Below, one piece after another: positions 17,499 through 24,148 of a stretch of DNA of 64,000 nt. The notes beneath the pieces were generated by a model that did no database searches, was not told the DNA's origin, and saw only the letters and a list, made by a program, of their open reading frames with translations. Both the position numbers and the translations under genes were made by a program. The stretch's first letter is position 1, and each line of letters begins with the position of its first letter. The stretch comes from Proteobacteria bacterium UBA981 (GTDB taxonomy: Bacteria > Pseudomonadota > Gammaproteobacteria > Ga0077536), in assembly GCA_002292285.1 (NCBI GenBank), contig DBBP01000020.1, positions 1 to 64,000 of the forward strand, in the 5' to 3' direction.

Positions 17499-17945
17499 CT
17501 AACCGCCGTCGACACAGGCGGCGATGGTCACGACGACATCGCGCGTATCGAACCAGAAACTGCCATCGTTCATTTCCACCAGCGCGGTCACTTGTTGCGA
17601 AGCGGCCAGGCGAATGTTGGTCGCTACTTTGGCGCGTCCGGCGCGCGGGCCAAGATGAAAACTCGCGACCTGTTCGCGTGGATTTTTCTCGGCAAGCAAA
17701 TGAATCGTTTTCACGTAGTCCTGCGCGCTCATCGGGCTGGCAACCTCGACAGTCGTGAATACCGATAAGCCGTTCTCGGCAATACCCGGCATGGTGAGTG
17801 TGACGCGATCGCGGGTCGCTTTTGCGCCGCCAGTCAACGCGCGCTGTGCGCCGCCCGGCGTCGTGGTCTTCGCCCCGACGAAACCCGGCACGAGTAGCGC
17901 GAAGCAGCTCCCGAGCATGGCGATGAAATGGCGGCGCGTGATCAC
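17499..17945 (-). CDS. soxY: SoxY, sulfur carrier protein with variant C-terminal arm
   Basis: A 148-residue protein with a Tat-like N-terminus (RRHF at residues 4-7, hydrophobic stretch, cleavage near VGA). The body fits SoxY (FHLGPRAGRAKVATNIRLAASQQVTALVEM). The family normally ends GGCGG, whose cysteine carries the sulfur intermediates; here the end is AACVDGG. The cysteine (Cys144) is kept but its neighbours differ and the tail is one residue longer. I checked this directly on the DNA: the last codons read TGT GTC GAC GGC GGT TAG on the minus strand. The start is a GTG overlapping the soxX stop (GTGA). The altered arm may reflect a different partner set in this operon. Confidence 0.9.
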   Translation of the reverse strand: MITRRHFIAMLGSCFALLVPGFVGAKTTTPGGAQRALTGGAKATRDRVTLTMPGIAENGLSVFTTVEVASPMSAQDYVKTIHLLAEKNPREQVASFHLGPRAGRAKVATNIRLAASQQVTALVEMNDGSFWFDTRDVVVTIAACVDGG

Positions 17946-18403
17946 GGCGAGCTGCTGAGCGTCGAAAGATAGGCCACGACGTCTTCGATCTGCTGGGCTT
18001 GCAGCGCTGTCTGGCCGATATACTCGGGCGCCACGTGACTAAGCGCGTCGACACGGTAGTAGGGCGGCATGATGGTGGTGGCGTTGATGCGACTCTGATC
18101 GATTAGCCGCAAGCGAATTTGCCCGGTACTCAGGCGTTCCCCGACGCCCGCCAGCGCGGGGCCAAGTTCACCTTGAAAGTGCTGGTCGATCGCTGGCAGC
18201 GCATGACAAATCAGACAATTGCCCGAGCGCCGGTCGAGGACGATTTCGCGTCCACGTTCCGGATCGCCGAGCAGCCCACCAAGCGCAGCAGGGACCGCAT
18301 CGCCTACGATGTCGTAGGCAAGCAAGCCCGCTTCGCTCGCGTGCGCGTCGCAACTGAAACACGCGGCCATCAATAGCAAACGACTAGCGAAGCGGGGACT
18401 CAC
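17942..18403 (-). CDS. soxX: SoxX, monohaem c-type cytochrome of the SoxAX complex
   Basis: A 153-residue periplasmic cytochrome with a signal peptide (cleavage near the HAS at about 21-23), one haem motif CLICH (63-67) and the likely methionine ligand Met112 in TIMPPYYR. The C-terminal helix IEDVVAYLSTL is typical of SoxX. Its role is to take electrons from SoxA. Here it could also accept electrons from the periplasmic molybdenum hydroxylase encoded just upstream, which is an inference from gene order. The GTG start overlaps the stop of the hydroxylase large subunit (GTGA), a sign of translational coupling between the two systems. Confidence 0.92.
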   Translation of the reverse strand: MSPRFASRLLLMAACFSCDAHASEAGLLAYDIVGDAVPAALGGLLGDPERGREIVLDRRSGNCLICHALPAIDQHFQGELGPALAGVGERLSTGQIRLRLIDQSRINATTIMPPYYRVDALSHVAPEYIGQTALQAQQIEDVVAYLSTLSSSP

Positions 18404-20571
18404 GCCGCCGATAAATTGTGGTGTCGCAACGGCAGTTCGCGAATACGTTTACCGGTCGCTGCGAACAGCGCGTTCAGCACTGCCGGTGCGGCGACCGCGA
18501 TGGTCGGTTCGCCGACGCCGCCCCAGAAACCACCGGATGGCATCACTATCGATTCGACCTCCGGCATGTCAGCCATGCGCATGACCGGATAAGTGTCGAA
18601 GTTCTTCTGCTCAATGCGACCGTCTTTGACTGTGCATTCGCCATACAACATGGCAGACAGACCATAGACAAAAGAGCCCTCGATCTGCGCTTCGATTTGC
18701 TGGGGATTGACGGCATAGCCGCAGTCAGTGGCCGCGACGATTCGATGGATTTTAAGTTCGCCGTCCGTAACCGAAACTTCGGCACACGCTGCAATGTGGC
18801 TCGCGAACGCCGTGCACTGTGCCAGACCGCGAAATACTCCGGGCGCAGGCGGCGTGTCCCAGCCGATCCGCTCGGCAACGGCTTTCAGCACTGCGACGTT
18901 GCGTGGATGCTCACCCATGAACTCAAGGCGAAATTCGAGCGGGTCGCGCCCGGCGGTATGGGCGAGTTCGTCAATAAAACACTCCATGTAGACGACATTT
19001 TGATTGGCGTTTACACCGCGCCAGAAGCCCGGCGGCACGTGCGGATTACGCATCGCATGCTCAACCAGCAAATTCGGGAACGAATAGGCAATCGAATGAT
19101 CGCCGCCCGGCATGAAGCACTGGAAGGTCACCATATCGGCGCCACCTTTGAGGCGCTGGGGCATCACCCCGGCCAGAATCGATTGGCCGGAAATCCGCGC
19201 GCGCAATGCGGTGACTTTCCCGTCCGCATCAAAACCGGCGCTGAGCTTACATTGCGTGACTGGATGGTAAACACCGTGGGTCATGTCTTCTTCGCGTGTC
19301 CACAACAGTTTCACCGGGACTCCCGGCATGTGACGGGCGATCTGCACGGCCTGATGGACGTAATCGTGAGACGTGCCGCGTCGGCCAAAGCCGCCGCCAA
19401 GGTGCATTTTGTAGACCTCACATTGTTGCGGAGGCAAATCGGCGGACTTCGCCGCCGCGGCGAGGGCCGACTCGCCATTCTGCGTGGGGCACCACACCTC
19501 GCAGCGATCTTCTGTCCAGCGCGCCGTCGCGTTCATCGGCTCCATGGTCGCGTGGTGCTGGTAGGGATAGCTGTAGGTTGCTTCAACCGTGCGCGCGGCG
19601 GTATCCAGTGCAGCCGGCGCATCGCCGTTTTGATTGCCGACGAAGGCCGTGTCAGCTTCAAGACCGGCGGCGACGAATTCGGCAATCGATGCGCTCGTAA
19701 CACCAGCGTGCTCGCCTTCGTCCCAGGTGATGTTCAGCGCTTCGACAGCCGTTTTCGCTTGCCACCAATAGTCCGCAATCACCGCCACCGTTTTGTTCTC
19801 GAGCGTCACGACCTTTTTCACGCCGGGCATCGATTTGATTGGCGTCTCATCGATCGACGCGACCGTGCCACCGAAAACCGGGCATTGGCGAATTGCGGCG
19901 TTCAGCATGCCGGGCAGTATCACGTCCGCGCCATATATCTGTTTGCCGACGACTTTGTCGGCGGTATCGAGGCGTTTCAATGGTTGCCCGGCAACGGTCC
20001 AGTCGGCCGGATCTTTCAAGGGCACATCGGCTGGCACATCGAGTTGGGCGGCGGCATTGGCGACTTGGCCATAGGTGGTGCTGCGCTTGGAAGCCGCATG
20101 CGTGATCACGCCTCTGGCGATGGAGCATTCGGAGGCTGGTACGTCCCACGCGCTGGCTGCCGCGCTGCGCAGCATCTCGCGTGCTGTCGCGCCACCCTGG
20201 CGTACGTAGTCATGGGATTCGCGAATGCCACGGCTGCCACCGGTGGCGAAACTTTGCCAAATCCGACCGCGCTCAAGACTGGTGCCGGGGGTCGGGTATT
20301 CCGTGGTGACATGCTGCCAATCACATTCGAGTTCCTCGGCGACCAGTTGCGCGAGCCCGGTCAGAGTGCCCTGGCCCATTTCCGAACGCGCGATGCGGAT
20401 AATCACTTGCTCATCCGGTCGCACGACCACCCAGGCGTTGATTTCGTCGGTGAACCCGGTTTGTGCTTGTGCGTCGCTGATGCCAAGGGGCAGGCGTAGA
20501 CCCAAAGAGAGGCCGGCACCGGCGCTGCCAAGAACAAAAGAACGGCGTGTCAGTTTTTTTATGCTAGTCAT
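18400..20571 (-). CDS. Molybdenum hydroxylase large subunit (isoquinoline 1-oxidoreductase beta/aldehyde oxidase type)
   Basis: A 723-residue protein of the xanthine dehydrogenase family with a Tat signal (RRSFV at 9-13, hydrophobic stretch, cleavage near AQA), so it is periplasmic. It has the two-part molybdopterin-binding structure of IorB-like single-chain enzymes: MHLGGGFGRRG in the middle and GGVGEPTIAVAAPAVLNALF near the C-terminus, where the Glu after GVG is the expected catalytic base. IorB-like enzymes oxidise N-heteroaromatics or aldehydes and pass electrons to c-type cytochromes. It follows the [2Fe-2S] subunit by 12 bp and overlaps soxX by 4 bp. The neighbours make SoxX/SoxA candidate electron acceptors. 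The substrate is unknown. Confidence 0.9.
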   Translation of the reverse strand: MTSIKKLTRRSFVLGSAGAGLSLGLRLPLGISDAQAQTGFTDEINAWVVVRPDEQVIIRIARSEMGQGTLTGLAQLVAEELECDWQHVTTEYPTPGTSLERGRIWQSFATGGSRGIRESHDYVRQGGATAREMLRSAAASAWDVPASECSIARGVITHAASKRSTTYGQVANAAAQLDVPADVPLKDPADWTVAGQPLKRLDTADKVVGKQIYGADVILPGMLNAAIRQCPVFGGTVASIDETPIKSMPGVKKVVTLENKTVAVIADYWWQAKTAVEALNITWDEGEHAGVTSASIAEFVAAGLEADTAFVGNQNGDAPAALDTAARTVEATYSYPYQHHATMEPMNATARWTEDRCEVWCPTQNGESALAAAAKSADLPPQQCEVYKMHLGGGFGRRGTSHDYVHQAVQIARHMPGVPVKLLWTREEDMTHGVYHPVTQCKLSAGFDADGKVTALRARISGQSILAGVMPQRLKGGADMVTFQCFMPGGDHSIAYSFPNLLVEHAMRNPHVPPGFWRGVNANQNVVYMECFIDELAHTAGRDPLEFRLEFMGEHPRNVAVLKAVAERIGWDTPPAPGVFRGLAQCTAFASHIAACAEVSVTDGELKIHRIVAATDCGYAVNPQQIEAQIEGSFVYGLSAMLYGECTVKDGRIEQKNFDTYPVMRMADMPEVESIVMPSGGFWGGVGEPTIAVAAPAVLNALFAATGKRIRELPLRHHNLSAA

Positions 20572-20583
20572 AATCGTTCCCGC

Positions 20584-21039
20584 TCAGGCCGTGGTGCCAG
20601 CGGCGCGATGAATGCCGGCCCGAACGCGCCGATAAGTACCGCAGCGACAGATATTGGTCATCGCCGCGTCGATATCCTCGTCGCTTGGTTTCGGTTTCTC
20701 GGCCAGCAGCGCAGCGGCGGCCATGATCATGCCGGTCTGACAATAGCCGCATTGCGGGACGTCGAGTTCGACCCAGGCCGCCTGCAGTGGATGCGAACCG
20801 TCGCTGGACAGGCCTTCGATAGTGATCACTTCATCGGTTTCGCTAACCGCGGCGAGCGGCAGGACGCAAGACCGTACCGCCGCGCCATTCAGGAGCACTG
20901 TACAGGCGCCGCACTGGGCGATGCCGCAGCCGTACTTGGTGCCGGTGAGGGCGAGTTGCTCGCGCAATACCCACAGCAGCGGTGTAGCACTATCCGCTTC
21001 GACTTCAACGGCGTTGCCGTTCACGTTTAACTTGGGCAT
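20584..21039 (-). CDS. [2Fe-2S] small subunit of a molybdenum hydroxylase
   Basis: A 151-residue protein with the two-cluster layout of the family. A plant-type [2Fe-2S] site uses Cys38, Cys43, Cys46 and Cys58 (GCGIAQCGAC, then C). A second site uses Cys97, Cys100, Cys131 and Cys133 (CGYC, then CRC). There is no signal peptide; these subunits are co-exported with the Tat-tagged large subunit. It passes electrons from the molybdenum centre to an external acceptor. It is the first gene of the six-gene operon with the large subunit and soxXYZA. About 190 bp separate it from the divergent cupin gene. Confidence 0.93.
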   Translation of the reverse strand: MPKLNVNGNAVEVEADSATPLLWVLREQLALTGTKYGCGIAQCGACTVLLNGAAVRSCVLPLAAVSETDEVITIEGLSSDGSHPLQAAWVELDVPQCGYCQTGMIMAAAALLAEKPKPSDEDIDAAMTNICRCGTYRRVRAGIHRAAGTTA

Positions 21040-21226
21040 AGGAGCTTCCTTATTTGTCAGTGGCGGCCGGGCGCATAGCGCGGAGCAGGCCCAGCGTCGA
21101 TGCCGGCTATGCTAACGCAGGCACGGCGTGGCGGGCGAGCCGTGGAGTGCTATGCTCGGACGACGTCGCGGCGCACGAGTGCCGTGACCCGGACATCTCA
21201 GTGACGCATTTCCGCAGGAGGCACTT

Positions 21227-21703
21227 ATGGCCAGCGTACAACCCATCCAGACACCTGTCGTACCCCAATTCAAAACCGCCGATCTCAACTGGCACATTCT
21301 CAAAGGTGGTCCAGAGTTCGATTACCCCATCGACTACAGCCTGGCGTTGCTTGGTGCGCAGCCGGAGCACGGCCGCATCGACTTTCTGGTGCGTTGGGAA
21401 GCGGATGCCTACTGCCACTTTCACTCACACCTGGCGGATACCACGACCATGGTGCTGGAAGGCGAGCACCACATCGTTGAGACCACCCCGACGCAGACCA
21501 TCCACAAAGTCCGCACGGTCGGGCATTACGCCTACAGCCCCGGCGGCGATGTGCACATGGAATACGCCGGACCGGAAGGAACGCTGGTGTTCTTCAGCAT
21601 GGCTGCAGCAGACGGGCGTTTATTTGAGGTACTGGACCGCGATCACAACATTCTGACCGTCACGACGATTGACGATATCGTCGCTGGTCGACTGGTTGAA
21701 TAA
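21227..21703 (+). CDS. Cupin-domain protein
   Basis: 158 residues forming a single small beta-barrel of the cupin type. The candidate metal-binding motif is CHFHSHLADTTTMVLEGEH (about 64-82), followed by GHYAYSPGGDVHMEY in the second half; these supply three histidines and a glutamate, as in ChrR-like cupins and some acetylacetone- or dihydroxyacetophenone-dioxygenase-like proteins. Either a small metalloenzyme or a binding protein is possible. GCAGGAGG precedes the ATG. It diverges from the molybdenum hydroxylase/sox operon across about 190 bp, so a shared regulator is plausible but not shown. Confidence 0.78.
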   Translation: MASVQPIQTPVVPQFKTADLNWHILKGGPEFDYPIDYSLALLGAQPEHGRIDFLVRWEADAYCHFHSHLADTTTMVLEGEHHIVETTPTQTIHKVRTVGHYAYSPGGDVHMEYAGPEGTLVFFSMAAADGRLFEVLDRDHNILTVTTIDDIVAGRLVE

Positions 21704-22026
21704 AGTCGTGGCGCGCGTTGGCTAAGGCGCCATCGATGAGAGGTCGGCGCCGAATTCGCAATGAATCGGCGCTGCGCGCCGGCGGTCGGTAGCGCGGATA
21801 TTATTTTCGCTTTCGGCCACCTACAGACAGTGCAAAAGGCAAATAACTGACACTGGTATCCCTATTCGGCCGCGTAATCACCGCTCCACCTGGCCGACTG
21901 GCGCGTTGTACGCCGGAACGCAAAAGTGACGCACTTAGCCAGCATGCGAAGAAAGCACAGGGTCAATCCGATCTTGAATTGACCGGCTTAACGGAATCGA
22001 GACTAAACCAGTCACCCATCCAAAAG
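21704..22026. other. Intergenic region with no recognised gene
   Basis: Between the cupin gene and the terminator of the convergent PEP-CTERM gene. It contains a few GGCGCC/CGCGCC-rich short palindromes near 21728-21790 but no ORF with a family signature and no clear regulatory element. Confidence 0.4.
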
Positions 22027-22054
22027 AAAAGACCCTGCCAAAGCAGGGTCTTTT
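22027..22054 (-). terminator. Rho-independent terminator of the PEP-CTERM gene
   Basis: A perfect 12-bp inverted repeat, AAAAGACCCTGC and GCAGGGTCTTTT, with a 4-base loop. On the minus strand the GC-rich stem is followed by a T-rich run (CTTTTCTTTTG). It lies 25 bp past the stop codon of the PEP-CTERM gene. Confidence 0.88.
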
Positions 22055-22079
22055 ACAGCAGCGTAGTCGCGGTTTGGAT

Positions 22080-22661
22080 CTAGGCGCCGTCCTTGCGACG
22101 TCTTGCAAAGCCTAAGCCACCAAGACCCAGACTCATCAACATGAGAGTGGCTGGTTCGGGAACAGCGTTGCCGATCGTCAGTGTAAAAGTGTCGGCGGAT
22201 GGCAGCACCCAACTGTAGCTTCCCGCCGTCAGGCCTAGCGACGCGATTGTTGAGTTCGAGTAGGTGGATGAAGAAGATAGTGCCGTTCCCGACACGTAAT
22301 CCAGGGGTACGATCAAAAGCGTTCCGGACACGCCCACCATATCTCCCGAGCCAAAATCTGCAAGATTGAGAGTACTCGTGCCGAAGGCGCCAGGAGACGT
22401 CAGGGATCTGTACACGTCCACGGGCTGCGACGGTTTGGGACCGACACACAAAATCTCTAACGCGGGTCGAGCAAGTCCCAGGCAGGATGTGTTGTTATTT
22501 AGAGTAAGCCCTGTAAGGTCCAATGTTCCCGATGCCGTGAACACGACATCCGAGCCCACTTGCGATGCGTCAACCAATAGAGTCGCGGATGCTGTTTGAG
22601 CAGCGGCAATTAGGGCCACGCCAACAAACATCGTCGAAAGCTTCGAAACAAATCGTCGCAC
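22080..22661 (-). CDS. PEP-CTERM sorting-domain protein
   Basis: 193 residues from a GTG start that has GGAGGAA at the right distance; a longer reading from 22700 would place this ribosome binding site inside the gene. The signal peptide ends near ASA (about 24). The middle is low-complexity, rich in Ser, Thr, Leu and Gly, as is common for surface or matrix proteins. The C-terminus is a textbook PEP-CTERM tail: VPEPATLMLM, a short hydrophobic helix, then ARRRKDGA. Such proteins are cleaved by an exosortase (XrtA/EpsH) and often associate with exopolysaccharide. No exosortase is in the window. A sigma-54 type promoter lies upstream and a strong terminator downstream, so this is a single-gene unit. 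Confidence 0.9.
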   Translation of the reverse strand: MRRFVSKLSTMFVGVALIAAAQTASATLLVDASQVGSDVVFTASGTLDLTGLTLNNNTSCLGLARPALEILCVGPKPSQPVDVYRSLTSPGAFGTSTLNLADFGSGDMVGVSGTLLIVPLDYVSGTALSSSSTYSNSTIASLGLTAGSYSWVLPSADTFTLTIGNAVPEPATLMLMSLGLGGLGFARRRKDGA

Positions 22662-22773
22662 GGTGAATTCCTCCAATTCGCCCCCGTCTCGCCTCAGCAT
22701 CTGGTGTCGAGTTGCGATGAATCAGTTCGGCACAAGCGGACCTTGTGGCGTTCATCGGGGTTGCTGAGGAAGC

Positions 22774-22789
22774 AGCAATTTTTATGCCA
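22774..22789 (-). promoter_or_regulatory. Sigma-54 (RpoN) type promoter for the PEP-CTERM gene
   Basis: On the minus strand the sequence reads TGGCATAAAAATTGCT, which fits the -24/-12 consensus TGGCAC-N5-TTGCW with the required 10 bases between GG and GC; only one base of the core TGGCAC/TTGC differs. It lies about 113 bp upstream of the GTG start. Many PEP-CTERM genes are known to be controlled by RpoN with the PrsK/PrsR two-component system, so the location supports the call. No activator site was identified. Confidence 0.7.
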
Positions 22790-23150
22790 GCGCCTATAGA
22801 CAGCGCTTTTTAGAGTAGCGGAGAGCAATTCTGTAAAGTTTATTGACAGAAATTGGCCTAAATTGTAGGTCTTATTCGTAGAAAAGGCCGGGGACGGTCA
22901 GATAATGCTAATGTTTTCAGAATGATAGCTAAAAACATAGGGTTGTAAAATTTTTTGACAGTGAGCGCGCGCGCGACGGGTGCCCCCGGTCGCCGCAGTC
23001 GAACGACGCAATGCCGGCGAAGCGCGCGGTTGAAAACCTAGCGGCGCCCCCCGGCCTCGAGCTTAGTTCCGCAATACGCGCAAGACTAAACAAACCTGAC
23101 GAAGGTATCCTTCCCCAACTCTGAGTCGACCTTGATGCCTAAGATTACAC
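22790..23150. other. AT-rich intergenic region between divergent PEP-CTERM and nudC genes
   Basis: The stretch 22800-22960 is clearly more AT-rich than the surroundings and probably holds the enhancer sites for the RpoN promoter and the nudC promoter. TTGACA occurs at 22844 and TTGACAG at about 22956, but no matching -10 box at good spacing was convincing. No ORF is supported. Confidence 0.4.
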
Positions 23151-24095
23151 ATGGGATGGATTGCTTTGCTGGAACACATATTCTCGACAAATCCTCTCGA
23201 CCGCGCAGAAGTTGAACGGCGCGATTCCGCATGGTTGGCGCAAGCGCTTGGCCATCCGGATAGTCGATTTTTACCATTCCATCGCTTGAATGTTTTGGTC
23301 CGGCGACAAAGCGACGCTGCCGCGACTTTGGTATGGCTGTCGTCGACGTCCTTACCTGCCACCGATGACGACAGCCCGCCGGTTCTGCTCGGTATATCGG
23401 ATGGCGTCGCGCACTTCGCCTACGATTTGTCGCATGTGGGTGAACCCGAGCAAGCGCTGGGACTCGATGAGGAACATCGATTCGAAGATTGTCGCTCGGC
23501 GGCCATGTCTCTACCGACGCCTTCGACCGGGGTTGTCGCGCAAGCTCGGGCACAACTGAATTGGCATCGCAATCATCGTTACTGCGGTACCTGCGGGGCT
23601 GAAACCATTGCCACGAGAGGTGGCCAGGCGCGTCGCTGCGCGGGTTGCAACAGGGACCACTTTCCACGTACAGACCCGGTCGCCATCATGCTGATTGTCA
23701 ATGGCGACGACTGTCTGTTGGGCCAGCCGAAAGGGCCTCTGGTGCGCACGGGCATGTATTCGGCGCTAGCCGGTTTTATTGACCAGGGCGAAAGCATTGA
23801 AGAAGCGGTACGGCGCGAGGTGATGGAGGAGGCGGGTATTCGCGTGGGGGCCGTAAGCTACCATTCGTCGCAGCCGTGGCCATTCCCGTCCTCACTCATG
23901 ATTGGCTGCCATGCGCAGGCGCTGTCATCAGATATTCATATGGACAGCAAAGAAATGCACGACGTGCGCTGGTGCAGCCGCGCGGAAGTTCAAGACGCGC
24001 TCGACAACAATTGCCCAACCCTCAAAGTACCCGGTCCAATCGCGATTGCCCATCATCTGATTGCGGCTTGGGCTAACGACGAGGTTGGCTTTTAG
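23151..24095 (+). CDS. nudC: NAD(+) diphosphatase / RNA deNADding Nudix hydrolase NudC
   Basis: 314 residues. An N-terminal NUDIX-like domain is followed by a zinc ribbon with Cys145, Cys148, Cys163 and Cys166. The Nudix box starts at Gly208 (GFIDQGES, then REVMEEAGI to 230). The SQPWPFPSSLM motif (241-251) is the signature that separates NudC from other Nudix proteins. NudC hydrolyses NAD(H) to NMN(H) and AMP and removes NAD caps from RNA. Length and layout are complete. It is a single gene, convergent with the MMPL gene downstream. The exact start is uncertain because no ribosome binding site is obvious. Confidence 0.95.
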   Translation: MGWIALLEHIFSTNPLDRAEVERRDSAWLAQALGHPDSRFLPFHRLNVLVRRQSDAAATLVWLSSTSLPATDDDSPPVLLGISDGVAHFAYDLSHVGEPEQALGLDEEHRFEDCRSAAMSLPTPSTGVVAQARAQLNWHRNHRYCGTCGAETIATRGGQARRCAGCNRDHFPRTDPVAIMLIVNGDDCLLGQPKGPLVRTGMYSALAGFIDQGESIEEAVRREVMEEAGIRVGAVSYHSSQPWPFPSSLMIGCHAQALSSDIHMDSKEMHDVRWCSRAEVQDALDNNCPTLKVPGPIAIAHHLIAAWANDEVGF

Positions 24096-24148
24096 AGAGC
24101 TACCCTAAAGCGCAAAACAGCAGCACGACGGATCGCTAAATGTTCGAT

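Noticed and set aside
18418..20499. A 693-codon plus-strand open frame opposite the molybdenum hydroxylase large subunit
   Set aside because: It is the antisense shadow of a clear enzyme gene and has no family signature; long antisense frames are common in GC-rich coding DNA.
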